Shown here one piece after another: positions 34,044 through 46,029 of a stretch of 64,000 nucleotides of DNA. The DNA is taken from contig NW_020954611.1 of the NCBI RefSeq assembly GCF_900497805.2, forward strand, positions 8,437,908-8,501,907, read 5' to 3'. Both the position numbers and the translations under genes were made by a program. The number at the start of each line of letters is the position of its first letter. Position 1 is the stretch's first letter. The notes beneath the pieces were generated by a model. It worked only from the letters and a program-made list of their open reading frames with translations. It was not told the origin of the DNA and did not search any database. The stretch is from Vombatus ursinus (taxonomy: Eukaryota; Chordata; Mammalia; Diprotodontia; Vombatidae).

Positions 34044-34170
34044 AGAAATGAAGGGGTCAGAATATGGAGGGCTTTTGAAGTAAAAAAAGAGGATTTTATA
34101 TTGGATCCTGGAGGTAATAAAGAACTCCTGGAGTTTATTGAGGTGGAAGGTAAGAGTGACTGAGTCAAAC
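33738..34170 (+). repeat. Ancient mammal-wide repeat split by a microsatellite
   Basis: 'gagagcattccaggcagagg', 'gaggaatagcaagatggca', then after the (GA)n tract 'gggcttttgaagtaaaaaa', 'gatcctggaggtaataaag', 'ctggagtttattgag'. Same order as the copies at 8.1 and 54 kb. Confidence 0.55.
33934..34041 (+). repeat. (GT)n then (GA)n compound microsatellite
   Basis: 'gtgtgtgtgtgt' to 33,947, then about 45 GA units with a few AAAG interruptions at the start. Confidence 0.97.
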
Positions 34171-34369
34171 TCTCTTTATACTGTAGCCCAAGAAGTGGTA
34201 CTTGATCTCAGTCAATAACGAGTTGTTTCCCGTGTCCTTATTACCCATCTTCATCCAATGATCACAGAACTTTAATCCTTTTAAGTTGATTAAGTACTTG
34301 TTCACACCTAGTTTACACTTTTTTGTCTGATCTGATCAAGATGTGTAGACCTTCTATGATTAATTAGAG

Positions 34370-34560
34370 AAGGATGGAACCACCATATTTAAATACAGAT
34401 GAGATAAGTATTATCATCCTCATTATGAGGCAATTGAGGTAAGGGTTGTAACCAAGGTCAACTAGGTCCACCAGTAGCAGAGTTGGACTTAGAACCCAGG
34501 GCTATAGTTACAGGTTATCTTTCCACTATAACATGCTACAAACTGGTCTAATATGTTTAC
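34370..34560 (-). repeat. MIR-like SINE remnant, antisense
   Basis: 'attatcatcctcattatgagg', 'gaggtaagggttgtaacc', 'agaacccagggctata'. Confidence 0.5.
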
Positions 34561-34639
34561 AAATGTAATTCAATTTTAAATATATTAGAACACAATTTAA
34601 TTGAAATGCTAACCCCTTAATTGATATCAAATTGCCTTC

Positions 34640-34995
34640 TCAAAGAAGGGGAGGGGTAGAAGGAAGGTAGATCATATGGAACTTAAAAATCTTTTGATGA
34701 ATATTAAAATTTTTATATACAATTGGGAACTATTTAATGAAATACTATAAATAATTTTTTTAAAAAGAGAGAGAAATGCTGGCCCGTTACCCTGCTTTTG
34801 AGAGCATCTCATTCATAATACCTTGTTCTTACTTCTCTTCTTCAGTTACTGGTTCGGTTTTGTATTGTAATTATCTGTCCCTGTCTAATTGTCTCTACTC
34901 GATTCTAAACTTTTATTTATTTTTATGACACCTCTTTGTGCCTAGCCCAGTGCTTTGCACATAATAGTCACTTAATATTACTGAATAAATGGATC
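34640..34995 (+). mobile_element. Short L1 3' tail followed by an L2-type end
   Basis: 'catatggaacttaaaaatct' to 34,765 is L1-like. At about 34,880-34,995 'gtgcctagcccagtgctttgc' and 'agtcacttaatattactgaa' are L2-like. Confidence 0.5.
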
Positions 34996-35094
34996 TCTAA
35001 GGTCTCATCCAACCCTAGGATTCTATGAATATTCTATGAATTTGTGATAATATCAACTAAGGGACTTTTGACTTGTTGCTATGATGATTCTTAC

Positions 35095-35600
35095 CAGTTT
35101 TTCAGTCATCCAGTCATGTCCAACTCTTCATGACCCCATCGAGCACGCCAGTCCTTTCTATCTTCCACTACCTTTCGAAGTCTGTCCAAGCTCATATTCA
35201 TTGCTTCCATGACACTATCTATCCATCTCATCCTCTGCTGTCCTTTTGCCTTCAGTCTTTCCCAATATCAGTGGTTTTTTCATCGATTCCTGTGTTCTCA
35301 TTATGTGATCAAAGTATTTAAGCTTCAGCTTCAGTATTTGACCTTCCAGTGAACAGTTTGAATTAATTTTGTTAAGTATTAACTGATTTGATCTCCCTTC
35401 TGCCCCACGGACTCTCAAAACCAGCACCACAATTTGAAAGCATCAATTCTGCAACGCTCAGCTCTCCTTATAGTTGCCACTGGAAAAACCATAGCCTTGA
35501 CTATACTGACCTTTGTTGGCAAAGTAAGGTCTCTGCCTTTTAGTATGCTATCCAAATTTGCCATAGCTTTCCTTCCAAGCAGCAAGTGTCTTCTTGCCAG
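35095..35600 (-). mobile_element. RTE-clade LINE (BovB-like) 3' end
   Basis: Antisense phrases 'gtcatgtccaactcttcatg', 'catctcatcctctgctgtcc', 'aagcatcaattctgcaacgctc' and 'aaaaccatagccttgactat' match the ruminant BovB/RTE 3' region closely. The copy is 5' truncated. Its last 30 bases equal the tail of the Mar1-type SINEs in this window. Confidence 0.8.
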
Positions 35601-35780
35601 TTAACTGTAGTTTTAAAAAAAAAGGAACAATTTCTCAGGTCAAGAGTGACACCTTCTGGCAGATTAAAATATTACAGAGAACAGTTACATAGATTTGAGA
35701 ATAACAGGTGATGATTCAGGTATGATGATATAGGAGTATATAGAATTTAGAGTGAAAAGGACAGTGAGGATTATCTAGTA

Positions 35781-35998
35781 CAGTGGTTTCCAAACTTTCT
35801 GGCCTCAGGACTTCTTTACACTCTTAAAAATTATTGAGGATTCCCCCAAAGATCTTTTGTTTATGTGGGTTATATCTATTGCTATTTATCCATTATAAAT
35901 TAAAATGTCTCAGCACTATTATGAAGTGAGTTTTGACCCTCAGACCCCCTGAAAGTATCTGGGTGTCCCCACTCCAGACAACACTTTGAGAACTGCTG
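35781..35998 (+). mobile_element. hAT-Charlie-type non-autonomous DNA transposon
   Basis: Starts 'cagtggtttccaaacttt' and ends 'aacactttgagaactgctg', which are imperfect inverted terminal repeats. Inside, 'ttaaaaattattgagga' and 'tttatgtgggttatatctat' are typical of MER5/Charlie-class copies. A clear 8-bp duplication is not preserved. Confidence 0.65.
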
Positions 35999-36099
35999 AT
36001 CAATCCAATCCCCTTATTTTTTCCCCTTATTTTCTTCATTAAAACTCCTGTTTACTGTTTGAAACTTCATTATCGGATATAGAGATAATCTTAAAGTCA

Positions 36100-36420
36100 A
36101 GTCTACAAGCATATATAAAGTCTTACTATATGACAGGCACTGTGCTGTGCTGGGAATACAAATACAATTCAAGCAGAAAGATAGTGTTTATACTATTTGC
36201 CATCAAGGAGCTTACCTTCAAATAGAGGTAGACAACACATAAAGGGGAGCTGAAAAGGGGGTTTTATGGAAGGAGGAAAGGTATTCATGTGAGCTGGGGC
36301 ATGGTTGCAAAATCTGGAAAGTTAAGCATGGCTGGTCTGGGCCCTTTCTTAAAATGGAGGTACAAGAAAGAATTTGTCATGGGGAGAATAAGACAGCAGG
36401 AATAGAAAGAGAAGGCAGCT
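36100..36420 (+). repeat. Ancient mammal-wide repeat (family not assigned)
   Basis: 'aggcactgtgctgtgctggg', 'caaggagcttaccttcaa'. Confidence 0.5.
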
Positions 36421-36489
36421 AAAACAGGGACATTTAAAAAAAAAGAATTATCTCCCCAAATGTCATTAAATAAAACTAAAATTATGTCT

Positions 36490-37120
36490 ACATTCTCAGG
36501 CTTTCTTGGTGGCCCTCTCTCCTGCCAAGGCTGACCTATTCATTTGTGATCACGATGTTATTGGCACCCATCTCTCCCTTTCCCCCACTTTCCTTACAAA
36601 TGTTCACAGGTTACATCTAAAATTTAACACAACTTTCCCTAGACTGCCACCCCCTCAAACTCTTCCCCCATATCTCGTCTCTCCTTCACTGCCAAATTTT
36701 CAAAAACTGGTTATACTGGCTACCTCTCTTTCCTCACCACCCACCTACTCCTTAGTAACCAAAAGTGTGGCTTCCACCTCTACCACTTTACTGAAACTAT
36801 GTTCTGGAAAGGGTACCAGGGATCTTTTAAATTGCTCAGTCTGCTCCCTTTTTCTCAATTCATCCCCTTTGACCATTCTATAACACTAACACTTGACACA
36901 TCTTTAACTCTTCCCTCTTTCAATTCAATTGAACTCAACAGCCATTTAGCACCCATTATGTAACTGGCATTTTGTTAGATACTAGGGATATGAAAACAAA
37001 ACCACATCAGTCCTTACCCTCAAGATTTTACAAGACACTGGAGGGATGCAGATAAGCAAAAGGAAAATACATACAAAATAATTAAAGCAATTTAAGGTGG
37101 GAGTACTAAGAACTTAAAGA
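36490..37120 (+). mobile_element. L2/L3-type LINE piece and an adjoining old repeat
   Basis: 'tgccaaggctgacctattc' resembles the L2 block at 61.97 kb. From 36,925 'catttagcacccattatgta' and 'ctcaagattttacaagacac' belong to the old repeat family. Confidence 0.5.
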
Positions 37121-37129
37121 ATCCCTCCC

Positions 37130-37540
37130 TCACCCCTCATAGCCAATCAGTTGTAATATCTTATCAATAAAATGTCATATCCATTCATCTCATCCTCTCT
37201 ATTCATTCTTCTATCACCCTAACTCAAGTCTCTTATCTTTTGCTTAGAATATTAAAAATCACTTCCTAACTGGTATCCTTTCCTCTGTCTCTCTCTTCTC
37301 TAATTTATTCTCTACAAAGCTGCCAGAGTCATCTTCCTGTGGCATGTGTCTAATGATTTCACTCTTCTGCTCAAAAATATGTATTGCTCCTTTTGGATCA
37401 AATACAAGCTATTACACCTAGCATTTAGAGCTTCCACGATTTTCTTTACCAGACATTTCACACTAATTTCCTTTCCATACTCTACATTCTAGCCAAACTG
37501 GACTTCCCATAGTTGCCCAAATCCATCCTGAGTATTCTTT
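37130..37540 (+). mobile_element. L2 LINE 3' part
   Basis: 'ctaactggtatcctttcctc', 'ctgccagagtcatcttcctg', 'tggatcaaatacaagctatt'. Confidence 0.7.
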
Positions 37541-37599
37541 ACACATTTGTGTGGGTAGTTCCACACTCCCCCCACCACCACCACACACACACAAGCCAA

Positions 37600-38215
37600 A
37601 TGTCTACAGAGCCATTGCGCTGACCTCATTGTTGTATACCTGTGAAACCTAGACAGTATACTACCGCTGTGCCAGGAAACTGAATCGCTTCCATTTGAAT
37701 TGTCTTAGGAAGATTCTGAAGATCATTGGCAAGATAAGATACCAGACACTGAGGTCCTTTCTTGAGCTAAACTGCCAAGCATTCAAACTCTACTGCAGAG
37801 AGCACAACTAATGGCCACATTGTTTGAATGCAAAACTTACTCTTGCCAAAAAGATTATTTTATGGAGAACTCACACAGGGCAAGCATTCCCATGGTGGTC
37901 AGAAGAAGCAATACAAGGACACTCTCAAGGTCTCTCTTAAGAACTTTGGAATTGATGGAGGGACATGGGAGACACTGACAAAGGACCGCCCAGCATGGCA
38001 TCAGAGAAGGTGCAGTGCTCTGTGAGCAAAGCACAACTGAAAGTCACTCAAAAGAAATGTGACATGCACAAACGTAGAGAATCCACCCCAAATGTTCACA
38101 TAGACTATTTGTGCCCAACCTGTGGTAGAATATTCAGAGCTCTCGCGTTGGTCTGAGCCGCTATGATTCTAGCATAGTGATGTCATTTTGGTCCTCTTCC
38201 AGAATGAAGGACAAC
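37600..38215 (+). mobile_element. Old non-LTR LINE: reverse transcriptase C-terminus with zinc-knuckle
   Basis: Decayed reading with YTCET, ARKLNRFH, then FYGELTQGKHSHGGQ and a C-terminal CPTCGR block, in the order seen at the ends of non-LTR retrotransposon polyproteins outside L1. The 3' end is 'gaatgaaggacaacaacc'. Broken in several frames. Family not assigned with certainty (RTE-X or CR1-like group). Confidence 0.55.
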
Positions 38216-38219
38216 AACC

Positions 38220-38860
38220 AATAAGCTATAGAAATGACAATAGTATTCATAGATATGTAAGTCTCTGTTCACAGACCAATATATCACTTCAGTCACTTCC
38301 AGTCATACGCTAGATAAGATTTCCAATAGGCATTGCCTTTTGTGGTCAATCAATAGAGAATTCTTCCTGTAGTTTTCCTCAGTTTCCAGCAGGTGGCGCT
38401 ATCATCACTCCCTGTCAGAGTCCCCTAGGCCATTATATTCTGTGCTGCATAGCTTTATAGACACCTGCAGCCCTTTGGCCAAAGAAAATCCTTCTCAGTT
38501 CATTTTTTTTACAGCTTGTTTCAAAATGTGAATGTTAACTATAACAAAATAATAATAAGAGTGTCCTATTTACTTCTGTGAATCCTCAGTTTAGAATTCT
38601 GCCCTAAGGCTAAGCTCCGTTGGCCAATGAGTGAACACGAACTGGACCCAGACCATGTTTTTCATCCAGCTGACCAGCCGTCCTGCTGCTCTATCCCCAG
38701 TACCATCTGGAACGGCACCACTAGGACAAGAAATCATGTCTGCCTGCCTCCCCTACAGAATACCTTGTTCTCTTCAAAACTCAGATTATGTACCACCATC
38801 TACATGAAATTTTTCCCCAACTACTTGTGCCTCCCTCCCCAAATTACCTTGTATTTAAAA
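38220..38860. other. Intergenic stretch, nothing recognised
   Basis: No repeat assigned; only short frames. Confidence 0.4.
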
Positions 38861-38879
38861 TATACTTATGTGTATTTAA

Positions 38880-38903
38880 AATACATACATATATACACAT
38901 ACA

Positions 38904-38950
<47 letters not shown>
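38880..38950 (+). repeat. (AC/AT) then (GT)n microsatellite
   Basis: 22 uninterrupted GT units at 38,907-38,950, preceded by 'acatacatatatacacatacacac'-type sequence. Confidence 0.97.
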
Positions 38951-38953
<3 letters not shown>

Positions 38954-38999
38954 GATGAGGATAAGTTGATCAGCCTTGCTCTGCTAATGTAAATAGGGG

Positions 39000-40335
39000 T
39001 TGGGAGAGCAGTTTCAGAGTCCTTTTTGAGGGCCTTGCCTGGGATAAATTTAAGACCTTTTGCATTTGTTAGGACCCAGTGGAAAGATTCCACCAAGAGC
39101 TTTTGTTATTTGTTTTATCCTATAATTATAGAATCAGTTTTTTTCTGGTGTGTTTCCTTTAAAGTCAGATCTGTTCTTTTGAAATAACTTTTGCTTGTTT
39201 GAATGATTATTTACTAATAAAAAAATGAATGATTATATATTGATATGTATTTTATTACTATTCCCAGTACAAGTATTGAAGCTAATAAAATAGAATTCAC
39301 ATACTTAAAATTACTAGTACCTATATATCTGCCTATATTATAATAGTTTGTAAATGTTCACATTTTTCTTTTAATCAGTCTTCAATGACTTGCCTTATTT
39401 CCAACTTGATTCCAGACAGTCTTACTGAGGTCCACAGGATAAGGTTTACCTGCTGGCCTAAAAAATGTTGAGTAATGTACCCTGTGCTTAATTCCTTTTT
39501 GGAATTTTGGAAATTTTGGGTGCCTTTTGGTATAGGAACTAAGAAGAATTATGTTTGGACCTCCAAGGGGATTTTCTATGGTAAAGGTACCATTGGAGAA
39601 ATTTTGATGTACCAAAAGAGAAACCTAGAAATTTTATCTAAAGCCATCATTGGATGGCCTTATGCACTGAGGGAATCATGGAAGAATTTTCACTCAGCAC
39701 AGTTTGCAGACTTCCTGTTAATCTCATATCCTTAATCCCTGTGAAAAGAGTCCCATATACTCTGAGATCTCTGTGGGGACTAAGTTTTCCTTCCGACATA
39801 GGAAGATTTGATTTTATTTTCCTTTTTAAGTTGATTACGATTAAACTTGAATTGTGCGGGATGGTTCAGAGTAGAGGGGCCCTTCCATTGAAAATGAGGA
39901 GGACGAAGAACCCCAGCTTTCCTTGGAGCCAGTATTGGTACCTAACTGAGCTGCCCAGAATAAAGGGACTTCTCTGTAGAAGAGAGAGAGAGACCACAGG
40001 CCCTCAGAGCCAATGGAGCAGTATTGACACAGAAACACCAAGCCAAATTAGCTTAGTTTCTTATCTAAAGGGTGAGGGAGTGTCTTCCAGTGAACCACAG
40101 ACCTCCTAATTTCTGTGGGGTGACACCCACATGTTCAGAGAAAGCTTTAGATCAACTGAACTTCTGAGAAGGATAGTTTGATTTTTCTTTTCTCTTTCCT
40201 TTTCTTTACTGTTTTTGGGTTGGGGAAGGTCTTTTTTGTGACACGCACAAACCTATCAGAACTTTGTAAAATTACATTTGTTAAATTGTCTGGAGGCATA
40301 TTTAAAGCTCAACTGAATTGAATTCAACTGAAAGT
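39000..40335. other. Unassigned stretch with two overlapping plus-strand open frames
   Basis: Frames of 86 codons (39,475-39,735) and 151 codons (39,654-40,109) overlap. No domain, signal peptide or known repeat is recognised, and the first has no ATG at its start. Probably a decayed repeat or chance. Confidence 0.3.
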
Positions 40336-40353
40336 ACTAAGAAATAATATTTT

Positions 40354-40791
40354 TACCTAGAAAGACTTCCATGAATTGATGCATAGTGAAGTGAAGAGAA
40401 CCAGGATAGCATTGTACACAGTAACAACAATATTGTTTGATGAAGAACTGTGAATGATTTACCTATTCTCAGAAATACAATGATGCAAGACAATCCCAAA
40501 GGACTAATGATGAAGCATGCTATCTACCTCCAGAGAAAGATCTGATATTGATTGAATACAGGCTGCAGCATGCTATTTTTCACTTTCTTTCTTTCTTTCA
40601 TTTTTTTCCCTTTTATTTGAGTCTTCTTGTACAAAATGACTAATATGGAAATATTTTACATAATTGCACATGTACAACCTATATCTGATTGCTTACCATC
40701 TCAGGGAAGGGAGAGGGGAGGGAGGGAGAGAAGGAGAGATAGGATTTAGAACTCAAAACTTCAAATAAAAATGTTAAAAATTGAAAAAAAA
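40354..40791 (+). mobile_element. L1 3' end, 5'-truncated, with target-site duplication
   Basis: 'acctagaaagacttccatg' to 'actcaaaacttcaaataaa' plus A-tail. Perfect 15-bp duplication 'aagaaataatatttt' at 40,339-40,353 and 40,792-40,806. Confidence 0.95.
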
Positions 40792-40806
40792 AAGAAATAA
40801 TATTTT

Positions 40807-41655
40807 CTTTACTCTAAAACCCTTTTCAGGCTTTTCTTTTTAGGAAAGTAGGTAGAATAAAAACTAAGGCCTTTCTTATGGAAATGGATTTGGCCTCTAA
40901 TTCTGTCTCTTACCTTCTTGTTAGTCAAACAGATATGGTTAGGATAGATTTGCATGATCAGAGTTATTTGAGCTTCCCCATATTAGAAATACTACTTTTC
41001 CTTTGAATCTGCTCTATATCACTGAGCCCTAGTTACATGACCTTGACTTAAAGGAATACTTAGATACAGTGTTTTACTCTTTTTGCATATGTAGAGTGTA
41101 TGCTCCGGCTCTCTCTCCCAGAGCCAGGCTACTATATCTCCCCAGTCAAGATGCTAGGATAACCTTGAGTTTGGAAGTCCTCTCTTCTCTACTGCCATCA
41201 GCTCAAGTCTCCACTTGGTGTGTTCCTCCCCTGTTAGGTGCCAGTGGCTAACATCCTAGTTCCATTTAACCACTTACTATCAATTAGCTTTTACAAAGGG
41301 ATATTTACCTCAAAGATATAACAACAACAAATATTTTCTCCAATACCTCAGTCATACTTTTCCCTATACCACCTTGGTCTCTAGAGAAAGAAAGCTCAAC
41401 TTAGCTCAGTTATAACATTGGTCCCACAAAGTTCATGTCCAATAGCATCAATCCTGGATGAGTCCTTATTTCAACTGGGCAGGGGTCCTGAAGGTCACTC
41501 TCTGTTTCTTGGGACATCAACACTGCACTGGCTACATATCTGGACTCTGGAATGCCAGGACGCTAAAGCATCTGTAGCTTTCAAAAGGCTCCCCTCCCTT
41601 CATTGGTTGCTATGAACAAAGGAGTTACCAAGCTCCCCCAAGAGCCCTGAGATAT
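40807..41655. other. Intergenic stretch, possible LTR-like remnant
   Basis: No confirmed repeat. The part 41,060-41,650 reads like a long-terminal-repeat remnant in composition, but no family or partner was found. Confidence 0.3.
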
Positions 41656-41659
41656 CTCC

Positions 41660-41862
41660 TGTAGTTCAAATGTGGCCTCAGACACTTACTAGCTGTGTGA
41701 TCCTGAACAAGTCACTTAGTCCTGTTTGCCTCAGTTTCCTCACCTGTAAAATGAGCTGGAGAAGGAAATGGCAAACCACCCCAGTATCCTTGCCAAGAAA
41801 ATCCCAGATGGAGTCATGAAGAGTTAGACATAACTGAATAACAACAACAACAACAATAATTT
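41660..41862 (+). repeat. SINE with RTE-like tail (Mar1 type), 5' truncated
   Basis: Starts 'agttcaaatgtggcctcag'; tail 'ggagtcatgaagagttag' and (AAC)n. Confidence 0.9.
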
Positions 41863-42092
41863 ATTGATCACCACATCTGTTCCTCTATGTCCTTAACTTT
41901 GTCTATGGTATCCATCTCTTGACTGCCAGATCTACTTTATTTCCTCATGGAATCACTGTTTGCCTTTTTGTCATCATGCCTCCATTTATGGGAACACCTA
42001 TTCTTAGAGGCTTCGTGAGCAGGGAGAATTGAATCAGTAAAGAGAGCCCCTGTTATAAATTTTAATAGCTTAAAACTTACAGCAACACTTTG
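41863..42092. other. Short intergenic stretch
   Basis: No feature apart from the left copy 'aacactttg' of the next L1's duplication. Confidence 0.4.
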
Positions 42093-43034
42093 TTTTTTTT
42101 TAAATAATATTTTCCCAATTACATGTAAAGATAATTTTTAACATTTTTTTTAATTTGAGTTCCAAATTTTCTCCTTCCCTCGCTCACCTCTCACCTCTCT
42201 AAGATGGTAAGCAATTTGATATAGGTTATATATGTACAGTCATGTAAAAATATTTCCATTTTAGCCATGTTGTAAAAGAAGAAACAGTCCAAAAGAAAAA
42301 AAAAACATGAAAAAACAAGTCATTCACAGTTGATCATCATATAATATTGCTGTTACTATGTACATTGTTCTTTTGGTTCTGCTCACTTCACTTTCCGTCA
42401 GTTTGTGTAAGTCTTTCCAGGTTTTTCTGAAATTAACCTGCTTTTTATTTCTTATAGCACAATAGTATTCCATTACTGTTATATACCACAGCTTGTTCAA
42501 CTATACCTCAATTGATGAGCATCCTCTCAATTTCCAATTCTTTGCCACTACAAAAAGAGCTGCTATAAATATTTCTGTACAAATAGGTCCTTTTTCCTTT
42601 TTTTAAAAAAATCTCTTTGGGATACAGACCTAATAGTGGTATTGCTGGATCAAAGGGTATGCATGATTTCATAGTCCTTTGGCCATAATTCCAAATTGCT
42701 CTCCAGAATGGTTGAATCAGTTCATGATTCTACCAACAGTGTCTCAATTTTCCCATATCCCCTCCAACTTTTATAATTTTCCTTTTCTGTTATGTTAGCC
42801 AATCTGATAGGTATGAGGTGGTACCTCAGAGTTGTTTTAATTTGCATTTCTCTAATCAATAGTAATTTAGAGCATTTATATGAATATAGATACCTTTCAT
42901 TTCTTTATCTGAATTATCAGTTGGGGAATGACTTGTGTGCTTATAAATTTGACTCCGTTCTCTATATATTTGAGTAATGGGGCCTTTATCAGAGACACTT
43001 ACTCTAAAAATTGTTTCCCAGCTTTCTGTAAATA
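42093..43034 (-). mobile_element. L1 3' end, antisense
   Basis: 'tttcccaattacatgtaaag', 'gggatacagacctaatagtgg', 'tttgcatttctctaatcaat'. Flanked by 'aacactttg' at 42,084 and 43,035. Confidence 0.93.
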
Positions 43035-43200
43035 AACACTTTGAGGCAAGTTGTGTATCATTACTTCCATTTTATAGCAGATGAAACTCAGATCTCAAGA
43101 GGTTAGGTGTTTAAGGTCCCACACAGAGTAAGTGACTGAGCCTGGTCTCCAATCCACATCTTCTGACACTACTTCTCCAAATTTAGGCCCTTATCACCTC
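43035..43200 (-). repeat. MIR-like SINE remnant, antisense
   Basis: 'cattttatagcagatgaaac', 'agaggttaggtgtttaagg'. Confidence 0.55.
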
Positions 43201-46025
43201 ATAAGAGTTGGAAGAGTTTCCTAATTAGTTTACTTGACTATTTTTTCCCTACTCTGATCTACCCTGCTTCCAGACTACTCTTATAAAAGCATTTATCATG
43301 TTACCATCCAGCTTATAAGGGAGTTCCTCACTCTGGGTACCCTACCTGCCAGTGTTTGTTGGGGTGGCAGAATAAATCCAGAGTCAGAGTTAACAGAGTG
43401 GCACTCAGGTCCGGAGTATTTATCCCTGGTTCTCTACACTCAACCAGCTCATTACCTCTGATTGTATATTTCCTAGATGATATACCAGATACCACTTGCA
43501 CACAACTCGTCAATGGTGTCCTGGAGCCTACTAATACTCACCATTTCTCTCTCCATTGCAACATTTATTCTTTGGAGTTTGCAGTGTTTCCTGATTTGCA
43601 GCCATATGGAAACATTAAGAGAAAAGCACAGTTGAAAAAAGGTGGTGTTTTGTGTCAGCTAGTAGCTTGGAATTGTTGAAAGCACCATACAATTTCCCAA
43701 ATAAAATTCAGCCCACTCTTTTCCTAGTATCCAGTTCTGGGTCCTGCTCATTATCCATTTACAGTACTGGCCCAAGAAACATGGACTGGTAGACTAATTC
43801 AATGAGCTGCTCATCCAATCCTTATGATAGTGTACTGTCCCTGATCAACGAAATTCCTCATTCCACTTGATGAAATGATAGAATGCCAGACTTTGAGTGT
43901 CACCTTTTGTAGGACATAAGGGTAGGTAATAAAGTTGTGGTATATGCCTTTCAAACTTATGACTGTCCATATTTTCCATTTATAAGGGAGTAGGGCAAAA
44001 AGTCCTTTCAGTCTTTGAGTGGCTATGTTTGCATATGAAAAGGCCTGGAATACAGCTGGGCAAATGGCATGGTCTTGCCACAGGTCAAAGACCTTTGTGT
44101 TTTTCTTCTGTGCACTTAATTACATGGGCCAATGAGAGAGACTGAGAGTTTACAAATGGAGAACTAAGCCTGGCTGAGTCAGTCATGAAGACAGCAAGTT
44201 GTTTCAAAGAACAGCAAAAGGTGGAAAAGGATTTCTCTCACCTCTTCCCTCCTCAATCAGCAATGGTATCTTGAAGCAAAAGCACATGGCCATAGGAGTT
44301 TGTACACAGCCTAAGGGAGAAATTGAAGGATATTGCTTCCTGGACCATAATTTTCTGGGTAGAGAGGATTAAAGAAAGAGAGCTTGGTGCTTGGAGCAAT
44401 GATCCAGCTGCTTAGGAGAATGAGCTTCAGAGCCAAGACTTTTGTGAGCAAGAAGTGAGAAGGCATCCTGCTAGTCCTGGGTGAGGGTTTTTGTTCTTTC
44501 TGAAAGAGTCTAGCACTTACCTAGCTTAAAATTTCAGCTTAGTCACAAACTGGAGTGGCAGAGCAGGAGCCATCACAAGGTGTCCAATGTGGTAATGCAA
44601 CCAATCTCAGGGAAGCCTCCCCTAGAGGCCTAGGGAGAACTGTATGTGTGTGTTTTGTGTGTGTGTGTGTGAAGGATAGAGTTACCCTGTAATTGTTTCA
44701 ATGTGAGAGATAGGTTATGCTTTGGAAGGTGGTGTCTTGTGAGTTCTCATTGACTGTTCAAAATTAGGTGTGGGAATGTGGTATCAGGCATCAGTCCATA
44801 TTCAGATATTGCCAGCAGTGGCAGATTTTTTTAAAACAAGAGGAGAAATACTGGAACATTAGGCAACAATGAATAGGAGGACTGCCATTATACCTGGAAC
44901 CCTGGGCCTTATGCCTGTAACCTGGGCTTGTGCCTGGATAGAGCCATTGTGGATATAGATATAGATCTTTGTAGTGGTAGCAGACATTCAAACAAGAACT
45001 TTGAAGGCCAAAATGGAGAAGGGTGAATAGCATTTGTACATGGGTCAGTCAGCTACAAGAGATAGGTGAGTGCCATTCCAATGGAATAAGTGATAGTCCT
45101 TGTTGCCTTCAGCCTACTGAAAAGGAGGTAAGTTCAGAGCCCCAAATCTGTAGGGGCAGAAACCCAAGTCCATTGTCTCTCCCAATTGTTCAGCAACATG
45201 CCTGACCTTTACAAACTGCAAACGTGCTCACTTAAAGTCTGAAAGGGGCACATCTTAGCATCTATGTTACCTGCCCCTTCCAGCCTATAGCGCTATTCAA
45301 ATCTGACACCCTGACATTTCATCAGGAAGATCAGGAGACTCAATTGCTTAGGCTTACCCTGCTCAATACCACTGATACAGTGGTTTGGGTAACAGACATT
45401 TTTTATTCATTTGACTTTTCTTCTGTGAATGCTTAGGTCATTCTTTTTTGAGTGGTGGTAGATTTTGTTAAGAAGAACCTGTAATACTCTGGGGCTTGAT
45501 GCAGTCAGCATAGTATCATGATATGCAAACAGGAACAGCTAAAAGACTTCTCCATCTATCGGAAATTCCTCTTCTATTCAGACAATAAGCAAGGTATCTT
45601 TCATCACAGTAGTGAAAACCTCTGTCAAGTGGTTTGCAAGGCTCAAAGAATGACCACATCTAAGGTGAAAGCATACAAACCAGGCTCATATCAGAGCACT
45701 TATAAAGCAATAATACTTACCAATGAACAACCCTCCTAGTGGCCTATCAATCATCAATGCATCAGTCGCTTAGTATATTGTCCTAAGTTGTTCTTCCATG
45801 TCAGCGTCCCTTCCAATGCTCCTGTAGCCATCCAAGCAATGTGATGTCACTCACTTGGCCTGATGATCAGGCCTCCAGTTTTTGTTGCTCTGTTTGTAGC
45901 TCACTTCTCCAGCAATTTTCCTCATCTCCCAGAAGATGGCAGCAGTTCTTCTCCTTCCCAACAGTGAACCAGCTGGCCATCATAGTGTCACAGCCCTGTC
46001 ATTGTAGACTACTACACACAACTCC
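43200..46025. other. Long stretch without an assigned feature
   Basis: A GT-rich run at 44,641-44,672. The part near 45,440-45,660 resembles antisense LINE sequence. Several frames of 60-107 codons exist, none recognised, and I see no exon with convincing signals. Confidence 0.35.
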
Positions 46026-46029
46026 AAAC

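Noticed and set aside
33743-34168. 141-codon minus-strand frame with long Ser-Leu repeats
   Set aside because: It is a translation of the (GA)n/(CT)n microsatellite.
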